Below, one piece after another: positions 16,829-26,334 of a stretch of DNA of 64,000 nucleotides. Position numbers and translations under genes: made by a program. The DNA comes from Pseudomonas sp. RIT-PI-r (GTDB lineage Bacteria; Pseudomonadota; Gammaproteobacteria; Pseudomonadales; Pseudomonadaceae), in NCBI RefSeq assembly GCF_001297015.1, contig NZ_LIGE01000035.1, positions 37,753 to 101,752 of the forward strand. Direction: 5' to 3'. Under the pieces are notes generated by a model, which saw only the letters and a list, made by a program, of their open reading frames with translations, did not search any database and was not told the DNA's origin. Position 1 is the first letter of the stretch. The number at the start of each line of letters is the position of its first letter.

Positions 16829-18289
16829 TTACAAAACCGAAGCGGTCTGCGCCAGTTTCGGTTGCTTGTAGAGGTCCAGCAGCACCTGATCCAGCACCGA
16901 CGATGCACCAAACGGCGCCTTGTCGTTAAGGATCGCCACTACTGCCCAGGTATTGCCATTCACATCACGGCTGAAACCGGCAATCGCCCGCACAGTGTTC
17001 AGAGTGCCGGTCTTGACGTGCGCCTCACCGCGCATGGCGGTGGTTTTCAGACGCTTGCGCATGGTGCCATCGGTACCTGCAATCGGCAGCGAGCTGATGT
17101 ATTCGGCGGCGTAAGGGCTGTGCCACGCGGCTTGCAGCATGTTCGCCATTTCACGGGCGCTGACGCGTTCGGCGCGGGACAGGCCGGAGCCGTTCTCCAT
17201 CACCAGATGCGGCGCAGTGATGCCTTTCTTCGCCAGCCATTGACGCACCACGCGTTGCCCGGCCTTGGCGTCGTCACCGTCGGCGTCATTGCGGAATTTC
17301 TGCCCCAGGCTGAGGAACAGCTGCTGGGCCATGGTGTTGTTACTGTACTTGTTGATGTCGCGGATGATTTCCGCCAGATCCGGCGAGTAAGCACGCGCGA
17401 GCAGTTTGGCGTTGCCCGGGGTCGAGGCCAGACGATCCTTGCCCTGAATGCTGCCACCCAGTTCTTTCCAGATCGCGCGCACGGCGCCGGCGGTGTAGGT
17501 CGCATGGTCAAGCAGAGACAGGTAGGTCTGCGAGCTGCAGCCTTCGCCCAACTGGCCGGCAACGGTCACGGTGACGCTGCCGTCCGCTTGCGGCACCGGG
17601 TTGTAGCGCACGCCGCCGGTGCATTGCTTGGAGTTCAGTGCTTTGACGGTGTTTTCAATACGTACAGTGGCGATCGGCGGCTCGACCGAAATCAGCACCC
17701 GGCCGTTATCGTTGCGGGCAACAAAGCGCAGGGCCTTGAGGTTGACCAGCAGCGAATCGGGTTTGACCAGGAACGGTTTGTTCTCGTCGTTGCCGTCATC
17801 GTTGAATTCCGGCAACACCGGCTGCACGAAAAAATTGCGATCGAGGATCAGGTCCCCGGTGACCTGGGTCACGCCGTTGGCGCGCAGGTCGCGCATCAGC
17901 AGCCAGAGTTTTTCCATGTTCAGCTTCGGATCGCCGCCACCTTTGAGGTAGAGGTTGCCGTTGAGGATGCCGCCGTTCAGGTCGCCATCGGTGTAGAACT
18001 CGGTTTTCCACTGATGGTTGGGGCCGAGCATTTCCAGCGCCGCGTAGGTGGTGACCAGTTTCATGGTCGAGGCCGGGTTGACCGACACGTCGGCGTTGAA
18101 CACGGTTGGCGTGCCCGGACCGTCCAGTGGCACCAACACCAGCGACAGGGCGCTAGGCTGCAATTTGCTCGCCTTGAGGGCTTTTTCGACGTTCGGGGTG
18201 AGGGAGGTGTTGATGGTGGCAGCAGAAACAGGCAGGGCCAGAGGCAGAAGGAGGCCGGCGAGAAACAGTGGACGCAACGATTTGATCAT
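16829..18289 (-). CDS. dacB: D-alanyl-D-alanine carboxypeptidase/endopeptidase (PBP4)
   Basis: The 486-aa product is a periplasmic penicillin-binding protein of the S13 family that trims or cleaves peptidoglycan cross-links. It has a signal peptide (about residues 1-23: MIKSLRPLFLAGLLLPLALP, then VSAA). The active-site motifs are STMK (S74, K77), SNN (in KYSNNTMAQQ) and KTG (in AHVKTGTLN). A large insert between STMK and SNN is normal for PBP4. It is monocistronic by position, with a REP doublet downstream. Confidence 0.94.
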   Translation of the reverse strand: MIKSLRPLFLAGLLLPLALPVSAATINTSLTPNVEKALKASKLQPSALSLVLVPLDGPGTPTVFNADVSVNPASTMKLVTTYAALEMLGPNHQWKTEFYTDGDLNGGILNGNLYLKGGGDPKLNMEKLWLLMRDLRANGVTQVTGDLILDRNFFVQPVLPEFNDDGNDENKPFLVKPDSLLVNLKALRFVARNDNGRVLISVEPPIATVRIENTVKALNSKQCTGGVRYNPVPQADGSVTVTVAGQLGEGCSSQTYLSLLDHATYTAGAVRAIWKELGGSIQGKDRLASTPGNAKLLARAYSPDLAEIIRDINKYSNNTMAQQLFLSLGQKFRNDADGDDAKAGQRVVRQWLAKKGITAPHLVMENGSGLSRAERVSAREMANMLQAAWHSPYAAEYISSLPIAGTDGTMRKRLKTTAMRGEAHVKTGTLNTVRAIAGFSRDVNGNTWAVVAILNDKAPFGASSVLDQVLLDLYKQPKLAQTASVL

Positions 18290-18522
18290 ATGAAATAAAA
18301 CCCTACAGCCGAGGGGAAAAAGACGAGGACATGGATGAAAAAGCCCTCAGTGGTCACGAAAGTGTCGGCATTATGCCCCAAGGTGTAACCGATTGTGCCG
18401 TCCTCGGGGTGGCGATTCGCTGATTTTTTTACAGGCGGTCAGCCGCTGTGTCTACAGAGGCGGGCAATCGACGGCTTAAACTGGTAAAGTGCCCGCCGTA
18501 TTTACTTAAGAGGATTGTTCCA

Positions 18523-18867
18523 ATGGCGACTAACCGTTCCCAGCGTCTGCGCAAAAAACTGTGCGTTGATGAATTTCAAGAGCTGGGTTTCGAACTGAAC
18601 CTGGACTTCAAAGAAGACTTGTCCGAAGAAGCCATTGACGCTTTCCTCGAAGCATTCATCAAAGAAGCCATGGAAGCCAACGGCCTGGGTTATGTTGGCG
18701 GCGACGACTTCGGTCTGGTATGCCTGCAGAAGCGTGGCTCGGTCAACGGAGAGCAGCGCGCTGCCGTTGAAGCCTGGCTGAAAACCCGCGCCGAGCTGAC
18801 CAAGTATGAAGTCAGCCCGTTGCTGGACGTTTGGTATCCGGAAAAGCCGATCAACGCGGCTAAGTGA
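18523..18867 (+). CDS. yggL: YggL family 50S ribosome-binding protein
   Basis: The 114-aa product belongs to the YggL (DUF469) family: MATNRSQRLRKKLCVDEFQ, LGFELNLDF and the C-terminal LLDVWYPEKPI. E. coli YggL is reported to bind the 50S subunit. I used ATG 18523 because AGAGGA lies upstream and the family starts there; the frame runs on to 18448 with no support. A strong terminator follows directly. Confidence 0.93.
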   Translation: MATNRSQRLRKKLCVDEFQELGFELNLDFKEDLSEEAIDAFLEAFIKEAMEANGLGYVGGDDFGLVCLQKRGSVNGEQRAAVEAWLKTRAELTKYEVSPLLDVWYPEKPINAAK

Positions 18868-18872
18868 TACTG

Positions 18873-18908
18873 AAAAAAACGGCGACCTGAGGGTCGCCGT
18901 TTTTTTTC
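18873..18908 (+). terminator. Intrinsic terminator of yggL
   Basis: AAAAAAACGGCGACC, a short TGAG loop and GGTCGCCGTTTTTTT form a near-perfect hairpin with a T-run of at least seven. The A-run on the other side would let it work on the minus strand too. Confidence 0.92.
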
Positions 18909-18951
18909 GTCTGGTGTTTGGGTGTTCGGTTTGGGATTTGTGGTGAGGCTA

Positions 18952-19100
18952 CCCCTCACCCCAGCCCTCTCCCCGAGGAGAGGGAGCCGATATGCGAGCT
19001 GTTCAATACCTGAGTTCGACTCGGTATCCCACGTCGGCGTATTTCTTCCAAGCACCTCGGTCAGTCCCCTCTCCCCCGGGGAGAGGGTTAGGGTGAGGGG
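18952..19100. repeat. Long inverted-end repeat (CCCCTCACCCCAGCCCTCTCCC type)
   Basis: About 149 bases are bounded by inverted copies of CCCCTCACCC(C/T)AGCCCTCTCC, the same family as 7641-7829. The shared core words include TCGACTCGGT and CACCTCGGTCAGTCCCCTC. It sits between the convergent genes yggL and the BenE-type transporter. Confidence 0.8.
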
Positions 19101-19109
19101 CTTTTGACC

Positions 19110-20300
19110 TTAAGCCTTACGCCAATTCAAAATCACCAGTGTCAAAACCCCCGCAACAATCCCCCAAAACGCCGACCCGATGGAAAACAGCGTCAACCCC
19201 GACGCCGTGACCATAAAGGTAATCAACGCCGCCTCACGCTCCTTCACCTCGGTCATGGCAATGCTCAAACCATTGATGATCGAACCAAACAGCGCCAGCG
19301 CCGCAATCGACAGCACCAGTTCCTTCGGCAACGCGGCAAACAACGCCGCCAACGTGGCGCCGAACACACCGGCAATCCCGTAGAAAACCCCGCACCAGAC
19401 CGCAGCGGTGTAGCGCTTGTTGCGATCTTCATGGGCGTGCGGCCCGGTGCAAATCGCCGCGCTGATGGCGGCGAGGTTGATGCCGTGGGAACCGAACGGC
19501 GCCAGTAACAGCGAGGCGATGCCGGTGGTGGTGATCAACGGCGAGGCCGGAACGTTGTAGCCGTCGGCGCGCAGGACGGCGATGCCGGGCATGTTCTGCG
19601 AGGTCATCGCCACGACGAACAGCGGAATGCCGATGCTGATGGTCGCGGCCAGTGAGAAGTGCGGCGTGGTCCACACCGGCGTCGCCACTTCCAGATGAAA
19701 GCCGCTGAAGTCCAGCAAACCCATGAAGCCCGACAGCGCGGTGCCGATCAGCAACGCGGCGAGCACCGCATAGCGGGGCGACAGGCGCTTGACCACTAAA
19801 TAAGTGAAGAACATCCCCAGCACCAGCCCGGTACGGTGCTGCGCGGCGACGAAGATTTCGCTGCCGATCTTGAACAGAATCCCTGCCAGCAATGCCGCCG
19901 CCAGTGAGGCTGGAATCTTTTTCACCAGCCGTTCGAAGCTGCCGGTTAGCCCGCAGATCGTCACCAGTACGGCACAGGTGATGTAGGCACCGATGGCTTC
20001 GCCGTAACTGACGCCGCCCAGACTGGTGATCAGCAACGCCGCGCCGGGTGTCGACCAGGCGATGGTGATCGGCGTCCGGTAGCGCAGTGACAGGCCGATC
20101 GAACATACGGCCATGCCAATTGAAATCGCCCAGATCCACGAAGAAATCTGCCCGCTGGTCAGGCCCGCCGCTTGCCCGGCCTGGAACATCAGCACCAGGG
20201 AGCTGGTGTAGCCGGTCATCATCGCGATGAAACCGGCGACGATGGCTGAAGGCGAAGTGTCGGCCAAGGGGCGCAGTTGAGTGTGGGTGGCGTCGTTCAT
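19110..20300 (-). CDS. BenE-family (benzoate/H+ symporter-like) membrane transporter
   Basis: The 396-aa product has about 12 hydrophobic helices and BenE/YdcO family motifs: AWSTPGAALLITS, IPLFVVAMTSQNMPGIAVLR and APFGSHGINLAAISAAICTG. I used ATG 20300 (MNDATHTQLRPL); the frame extends to 20561 but that part covers a REP element. BenE members carry benzoate in some bacteria, but there are no aromatic-degradation genes near. The neighbours are a divergent GntR regulator and a purine catabolism block, so the substrate here is open. Confidence 0.88.
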   Translation of the reverse strand: MNDATHTQLRPLADTSPSAIVAGFIAMMTGYTSSLVLMFQAGQAAGLTSGQISSWIWAISIGMAVCSIGLSLRYRTPITIAWSTPGAALLITSLGGVSYGEAIGAYITCAVLVTICGLTGSFERLVKKIPASLAAALLAGILFKIGSEIFVAAQHRTGLVLGMFFTYLVVKRLSPRYAVLAALLIGTALSGFMGLLDFSGFHLEVATPVWTTPHFSLAATISIGIPLFVVAMTSQNMPGIAVLRADGYNVPASPLITTTGIASLLLAPFGSHGINLAAISAAICTGPHAHEDRNKRYTAAVWCGVFYGIAGVFGATLAALFAALPKELVLSIAALALFGSIINGLSIAMTEVKEREAALITFMVTASGLTLFSIGSAFWGIVAGVLTLVILNWRKA

Positions 20301-20351
20301 GACAACGGTGTTCCTTATACCAATGAAGATGTCCGCCCTGACGCAAACCCT

Positions 20352-20436
20352 TGTAGGAGCTGCCGAAGGCTGCGATCTGTTGATCTTGCTTCTTAAAATC
20401 AAAGTCAAAAGATCGCAGCCTTCGGCAGCTCCTACA
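20352..20436. repeat. REP doublet, family C (tgtaggagctgccgaaggctgcgat)
   Basis: Inverted copies of TGTAGGAGCTGCCGAAGGCT with GATCTGTTGATC / AAAAGATC inner ends. Related copies are at 33329, 42892, 47768 and 51253. It lies in the divergent region between the transporter and the GntR gene. Confidence 0.87.
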
Positions 20437-20550
20437 GGGGAGGCGGTGTTCTGGCAGCGGATTCTGTGATCAAGCCTAAACTCATTCGTAACGGATCGTT
20501 GCAATACAGCCAAAGTCACAAATTGCCGTACAGTCGTGTTGCCACCTTTC

Positions 20551-20562
20551 ATTGTGTACAAT
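20551..20562. promoter_or_regulatory. GntR-type operator candidate ATTGTGTACAAT
   Basis: The perfect palindrome ATTGT-GT-ACAAT fits the TNGTNNACNA half-site pattern of FadR-subfamily GntR proteins. It lies 93 bases before the GntR start at 20655, in the region shared with the divergent BenE-type gene. The assignment is inferred from position and motif. Confidence 0.5.
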
Positions 20563-20654
20563 CGCGCTGTTTTTTACGCGATACTTGCCAGCGACCTACT
20601 GTGCCGTATTACAGTCACGGTCTATTCGCCGCAGTTCTCCCGACTCGAGTGCCC

Positions 20655-21419
20655 ATGAACGAACAGTTGCAACCCCTCAAGAAACAACCGCGAGCAGGCA
20701 AAGCCGGCCGCAGCGGAACCCAGGACGATATTGTCTACGCGCATATCTTCGAGGCCATCCTCGAACAGCGTCTGGCGCCCGGCACAAAATTGAGCGAAGA
20801 AGCGCTGGGGGAAATCTTCGGGGTCAGCCGCACCATCATTCGCCGCGCGCTGTCGCGTCTGGCCCATGAAGGCGTGGTGCTGTTGCGGCCCAACCGTGGC
20901 GCTGTCGTCGCCAGCCCGAGCGTTGAAGAAGCGCGTCAGGTGTTCATGGCCCGTCGTCTGGTCGAGCGCGCGATCACTGAACTGGCCGTGCTGCACGCCA
21001 CCGCCGAGCAGATCGCTGAACTGCGCCAGATGGTCAACGATGAACGCGACAGTTTCTCTCGCGGCGATCGTGGCGCCGGCATTCGTCTGTCGGGCGAATT
21101 CCACCTGAAACTGGCCGAAGCGGCGAAAAACGCGCCGCTGGTGAGTTTCCAGCGCAGCCTGGTTTCGCAGACCTCGCTGATCATTGCCCAATACGAAAGC
21201 GGCAACCGCTCGCACTGTTCGTATGACGAACACACGCAGTTGATCGACGCGATCGAGAAGCGCGACGGCGAGTTGGCGGTGAATCTGATGATGCATCACA
21301 TGGATCACATCGACAGCAAGCTCAACCTCGACGAGGAAGGCGCGTCGGATGATCTGCATGCGGTGTTCTCGCATTTGTTGCAGACCAAGAAGCCTGGGCG
21401 CCCGAGCGCCAAGCTCTAA
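20655..21419 (+). CDS. GntR-family (FCD/FadR-type) transcriptional regulator
   Basis: The 254-aa product has an N-terminal winged helix (LSEEALGEIFGVSRTIIRRA, then LSRLAHEGVVLLRPNRGA) and an all-helical FCD ligand domain. That domain has the metal/ligand residues of the family (VFMARRLVERAITELA, GEFHLKLAEAAKNAPL, DEHTQLIDAI). I chose the ATG at 20655; the frame extends to 20466 through the promoter region and has no family match there. It probably regulates the divergent transporter and perhaps the purine genes downstream. Confidence 0.9.
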   Translation: MNEQLQPLKKQPRAGKAGRSGTQDDIVYAHIFEAILEQRLAPGTKLSEEALGEIFGVSRTIIRRALSRLAHEGVVLLRPNRGAVVASPSVEEARQVFMARRLVERAITELAVLHATAEQIAELRQMVNDERDSFSRGDRGAGIRLSGEFHLKLAEAAKNAPLVSFQRSLVSQTSLIIAQYESGNRSHCSYDEHTQLIDAIEKRDGELAVNLMMHHMDHIDSKLNLDEEGASDDLHAVFSHLLQTKKPGRPSAKL

Positions 21420-21438
21420 AGAAGACCGAGCTGCTCCA

Positions 21439-21529
21439 ATCGCTGGCAAGCCAGCTCCCACAGGGTTTTGTGGGGTTCACCCGATTTGCGTTACAGCACA
21501 AATCCTGTGGGAGCTGGCTTGCCAGCGAT
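21439..21529. repeat. REP doublet, family B, reversed order
   Basis: The units of 16712-16801 recur, but the pair is inside out: ATCGCTGGCAAGCCAGCTCC comes first and TGTGGGAGCTGGCTTGCCAG second. It lies after the GntR gene. Confidence 0.85.
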
Positions 21530-21546
21530 AGCAATCTGACAGGCAA

Positions 21547-21587
21547 TAAAAATCCCTCGGGGGGTGAATACCTCCGGGGGATTTTTT
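21547..21587. terminator. Bidirectional terminator between gntR and guaD
   Basis: AAAAATCCCTCGGGGG pairs with CCTCCGGGGGATTTTTT, with an A-run on one side and a T-run on the other. The two flanking genes converge here, so it can serve both. Confidence 0.8.
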
Positions 21588-21594
21588 ATGCCTT

Positions 21595-21627
21595 TGATCG
21601 TTCCCACGCAGAGCGTGGGAACGATCA
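21595..21627. repeat. 33-bp palindrome TGATCGTTCCCACGC...
   Basis: The sequence is a near-perfect inverted repeat: TGATCGTTCCCACGC, AGA, GCGTGGGAACGATCA. The same unit recurs at 41059-41091 and, expanded, at 35828-35935. Confidence 0.85.
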
Positions 21628-21642
21628 TGGGGCGGGGAAAGC

Positions 21643-22947
<1,305 letters not shown>

Positions 22948-22960
22948 GAGGGTTCTCTAA

Positions 22961-23824
22961 TCAGTTTGAGGCTTTGAGTTTGGCGGCCTGACTGCGCCGC
23001 GAAACCGGCAGCAGTTTGGCAATCGGTTCGGCGCTGGCAGTCTGCTGGCCGAAGTTGGCGTTGTAGGTGGCGATGATTTCGCCGGCGATGGATATGGCGA
23101 TTTCCACAGGCAGTTTGCCTTTGACTTCGCCGATGCCCATCGGGCAGCGCATGCGTTGCACGACGCTGCTGTCGAAACCGCGATCGCGCAAACGGTGTTC
23201 GAACTTCACGCGTTTGGTCTTCGAACCGATCAGGCCGAAGTAGGCGAAGTCGTTGCGTTTAAGGATTGCAGCAGTGAGTTCAAGGTCGAGCTGATGGTTG
23301 TGGGTCATGACGATGCAATAACTGCCGGCGGGCAGGTCATCGATTTCATCCACAGGCTCTTCGGCGACGATTTTACGCACGCCGTGGGGGATCTGTTCGG
23401 GGAATTCGGCATCGCGCGAATCGATCCAGCGCACCCGGCAGGGCAGGCTGGCGAGCAATGGCACCAAAGCGCGGCCAACATGACCGGCACCGAACACGGC
23501 AATTTGCGCCTGCACCTGGCCCATCGGTTCAAACAGCAACACGGTGGCGCCGCCGCAGCACTGGCCGAGGCTGGCGCCGAGGCTGAAGCGCTCCAGATGG
23601 GTCTCCTGCTTGCCGCTGGCGAGCATGTCGCGGGCGATCTGCATGGCTTTGTATTCCAGATGCCCGCCACCAATGGTGTCGAAGCTCTGGTTAGCGCTGA
23701 TGACCATTTTCGAGCCGGCGTTGCGTGGCGTCGAGCCGAGTTCTTCGATGATCGTCACCAGCACACAGGGTTCGCCCTGGTTCTGCAGGTCGGCGAGGGC
23801 GTCGATCCAGTTGTACATGTTCAC
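22961..23824 (-). CDS. xdhC: Xanthine dehydrogenase accessory protein XdhC
   Basis: XdhC binds the molybdenum cofactor, helps its sulfuration and delivers it to xanthine dehydrogenase. The 287-aa product has the N-terminal XdhC/CoxI motif (VLVTIIEELGSTPRNAGSKM, then TIGGGHLEYKA), the cysteine-containing LGQCCGGATVLLFEP, and a C-terminal Rossmann region (IAVFGAGHVGRALVPLL). The start could be the ATG at 23824 or the third codon. A REP doublet separates it from xdhB, so xdhC may not share all of the xdhAB transcript. Confidence 0.94.
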   Translation of the reverse strand: MNMYNWIDALADLQNQGEPCVLVTIIEELGSTPRNAGSKMVISANQSFDTIGGGHLEYKAMQIARDMLASGKQETHLERFSLGASLGQCCGGATVLLFEPMGQVQAQIAVFGAGHVGRALVPLLASLPCRVRWIDSRDAEFPEQIPHGVRKIVAEEPVDEIDDLPAGSYCIVMTHNHQLDLELTAAILKRNDFAYFGLIGSKTKRVKFEHRLRDRGFDSSVVQRMRCPMGIGEVKGKLPVEIAISIAGEIIATYNANFGQQTASAEPIAKLLPVSRRSQAAKLKASN

Positions 23825-23854
23825 CTCGACATCTTCGTTGTCTGTTCGGGCCTC

Positions 23855-23919
23855 ATCGCGAGCAGGCTCACTCCTACATTTGGAATGCGTTCCCCTGTAG
23901 GAGTGAGCCTGCTCGCGAT
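23855..23919. repeat. REP doublet, family A
   Basis: Inverted ATCGCGAGCAGGCTCACTCC units surround a GGAATGCGTTCCC core, within the gap between the co-directional genes xdhB and xdhC. Confidence 0.87.
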
Positions 23920-23934
23920 AGCCGCGCCTCGGTT

Positions 23935-26334
23935 CTAGAGCGGAGCCAACTCGGTTTCAGCTTCGACGGCTTTCACCGCCTTCAACTGCCGCATCTGCTC
24001 GCAACCCCACAACACCCGCTCCGGCGTCGCCGGCGCATCAATCTGCGGCTGGTGCTTGTAATCACCGAGGCTCGCCACCGCATCCTTGATCGCACACCAC
24101 GAGGCAATCCCGAGCATGAACGGCGGTTCACCGACAGCCTTGGAATGGAACACCGTGTCTTCGGGGTTCTTGCGGTTTTCCACCAGTTTCACCCGCAGGT
24201 CCAGCGGCATGTCCGCCACCGCCGGGATCTTGTAGCTGGCCGGGCCGTTGGTCATCAGCTTGCCTTTGTTGTTCCAGACCAGCTCTTCCATGGTCAGCCA
24301 GCCCATGCCCTGGATGAAACCACCTTCGACCTGACCGATGTCGATGGACGGGTTCAGCGAGGCGCCGACATCGTGAAGAATGTCGGTCCGCAGCATTTTG
24401 TACTCACCGGTCAGGGTGTCGACGATCACTTCGCAGCACGCCGCGCCGAAGGCGAAGTAGTAGAACGGACGGCCACGCGCCTGGCTGCGGTCGTAGTAGA
24501 TTTTCGGGGTCTTGTAGAAGCCGGTGCTCGACAGCGACACCTGATTGAAATACGCCTGCTGGATCAGCGCTTCAAAGGTCAGGATGTGGTCGCGAACCCG
24601 CACGTGGCCGTTGTGGAATTCAACGTCTTCTTCAGTGACTTTGTAGTGCCGCGCAGCGAATTCGATCAGACGTTTCTTGATGATTTCCGCCGCGTTCTGC
24701 GCCGCTTTACCGTTCAGGTCAGCGCCGCTGGACGCCGCTGTCGGCGAGGTGTTTGGCACCTTGTCGGTGTTGGTCGCGGTGATCTGCACGCGGTCGATTT
24801 CGACCTGGAACACTTCGGCCACGACCTGCGCGACTTTGGTGTTCAGGCCCTGGCCCATTTCCGTGCCGCCGTGGTTCAGGTGGATGCTGCCGTCGGTGTA
24901 GATGTGGATCAGCGCACCGGCCTGGTTCAAGAAACTCGCGGTGAAGGAAATACCGAATTTCACCGGGGTCAGCGCCAGGCCTTTTTTCAGGATCGGGCTG
25001 TTGGCGTTGTAGCGACGGATCGCTTCGCGACGCTCGTGGTACTGGCTGCTTTCTTCCAGTTCGGCGGTCATCTCTTCGAGCATATTGTGCTCGACGGTCT
25101 GGTAGTAGTGGGTGACGTTGCGCTCGGTCTTGCCGTAGTAGTTGGCCTTGCGCACCGCGAGCGGGTCGAGTTGCAGGTGACGGGCTATCGCGTCCATCAC
25201 TTCTTCGATAGCGACCATGCCTTGCGGGCCACCGAAACCCCGGTAAGCGGTGTTCGACGCGGTGTTGGTCTTGCAGCGGTGACCGTTGATGGTCGCATCG
25301 CCGAGGTAGTACGAGTTGTCCGAGTGGAACATCGCGCGGTCAACGATGGAGGCGGACAAGTCCGGCGAGCAGCCGCAGTTACCGGCCAGGTCCATGTTGA
25401 TCCCGTGCAGGCGCCCGGTGCTGTCGAAGCCGACGTCGTATTCGACGTAAAACGGGTGACGCTTGCCGGTCATCAGCATGTCTTCGACGCGCGGCAGGCG
25501 CATCTTGGTCGGCTGGCCGGTGAGGTGCGCGACCACCGCGCACAGGCACGCCGGGCTGGCGGCCTGGGTTTCCTTGCCACCGAAACCACCGCCCATGCGA
25601 CGCATGTCGACGACGATTTTGTTCATCGACACGTCGAGCACTTCGGCGACCAGTTTCTGCACTTCGGTGGGGTTCTGCGTCGAGCAGTAGACGATCATGC
25701 CGCCGTCTTCGGTCGGCATTACCGAAGAGATCTGGGTCTCCAGATAGAAGTGTTCCTGACCGCCAATGTGCAGCGTGCCTTGAATGCGGTGTTCAGCGGT
25801 CGCCAGCGCAGACACCGAATCGCCGCGCTGGTGGGTGTGGCTGTCGAGCACGAAGTGGCGTTTGCGCAGGGCTTCGACCACGTCCAGCACAGGTTCGAGG
25901 TCTTCGTATTCAATGATCGCGGCCATCGCGGCTTTGCGCGCGGTTTCCAGATCTTTCGCAGCGACGGCGAGCACCGGTTGACCGACGAACTGCACGTCAT
26001 CGATGGCCAGCAGCGGGTCGCCCGGCATCAACGGGCCGATGTCTTTCAGGCCCGGCACGTCTTCGTGGGTGATGGCGATGCGCACGCCTTCGAAGGCGTA
26101 GCACGGCGAGGTGTCGATGCTGATGATTTTCGCGTGGGCGCGGTCCGACATACGTGCATACAGGTGCAACTGATTCGGAAATTCCAGGCGATCATCGATG
26201 TACTGCGCTTCACCAGACACGTGCTTGGCGGCGCTGTCGTGCTTGACGCTGCGGCCGACACCCGAGGTCAGGTCCTTGGCGAACAGTTCAGCCAGTTCAG
26301 CCTGGGTTTTTTCTACGCCGTGATGGTTAGACAT
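23935..26334 (-). CDS. xdhB: Xanthine dehydrogenase, molybdopterin-binding subunit
   Basis: The 799-aa large subunit binds the molybdenum cofactor and oxidises xanthine to urate. Visible motifs include RMGGGFGGKETQ, RGFGGPQGMVAIEE, TEMGQGLNTKVAQV, TSPTAASSGADLNGKA and VGEPPFMLGIASW with the catalytic glutamate. The start overlaps the end of xdhA by 8 bases, so the two are translated from one message. Length and motifs match bacterial XdhB. Confidence 0.96.
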   Translation of the reverse strand: MSNHHGVEKTQAELAELFAKDLTSGVGRSVKHDSAAKHVSGEAQYIDDRLEFPNQLHLYARMSDRAHAKIISIDTSPCYAFEGVRIAITHEDVPGLKDIGPLMPGDPLLAIDDVQFVGQPVLAVAAKDLETARKAAMAAIIEYEDLEPVLDVVEALRKRHFVLDSHTHQRGDSVSALATAEHRIQGTLHIGGQEHFYLETQISSVMPTEDGGMIVYCSTQNPTEVQKLVAEVLDVSMNKIVVDMRRMGGGFGGKETQAASPACLCAVVAHLTGQPTKMRLPRVEDMLMTGKRHPFYVEYDVGFDSTGRLHGINMDLAGNCGCSPDLSASIVDRAMFHSDNSYYLGDATINGHRCKTNTASNTAYRGFGGPQGMVAIEEVMDAIARHLQLDPLAVRKANYYGKTERNVTHYYQTVEHNMLEEMTAELEESSQYHERREAIRRYNANSPILKKGLALTPVKFGISFTASFLNQAGALIHIYTDGSIHLNHGGTEMGQGLNTKVAQVVAEVFQVEIDRVQITATNTDKVPNTSPTAASSGADLNGKAAQNAAEIIKKRLIEFAARHYKVTEEDVEFHNGHVRVRDHILTFEALIQQAYFNQVSLSSTGFYKTPKIYYDRSQARGRPFYYFAFGAACCEVIVDTLTGEYKMLRTDILHDVGASLNPSIDIGQVEGGFIQGMGWLTMEELVWNNKGKLMTNGPASYKIPAVADMPLDLRVKLVENRKNPEDTVFHSKAVGEPPFMLGIASWCAIKDAVASLGDYKHQPQIDAPATPERVLWGCEQMRQLKAVKAVEAETELAPL

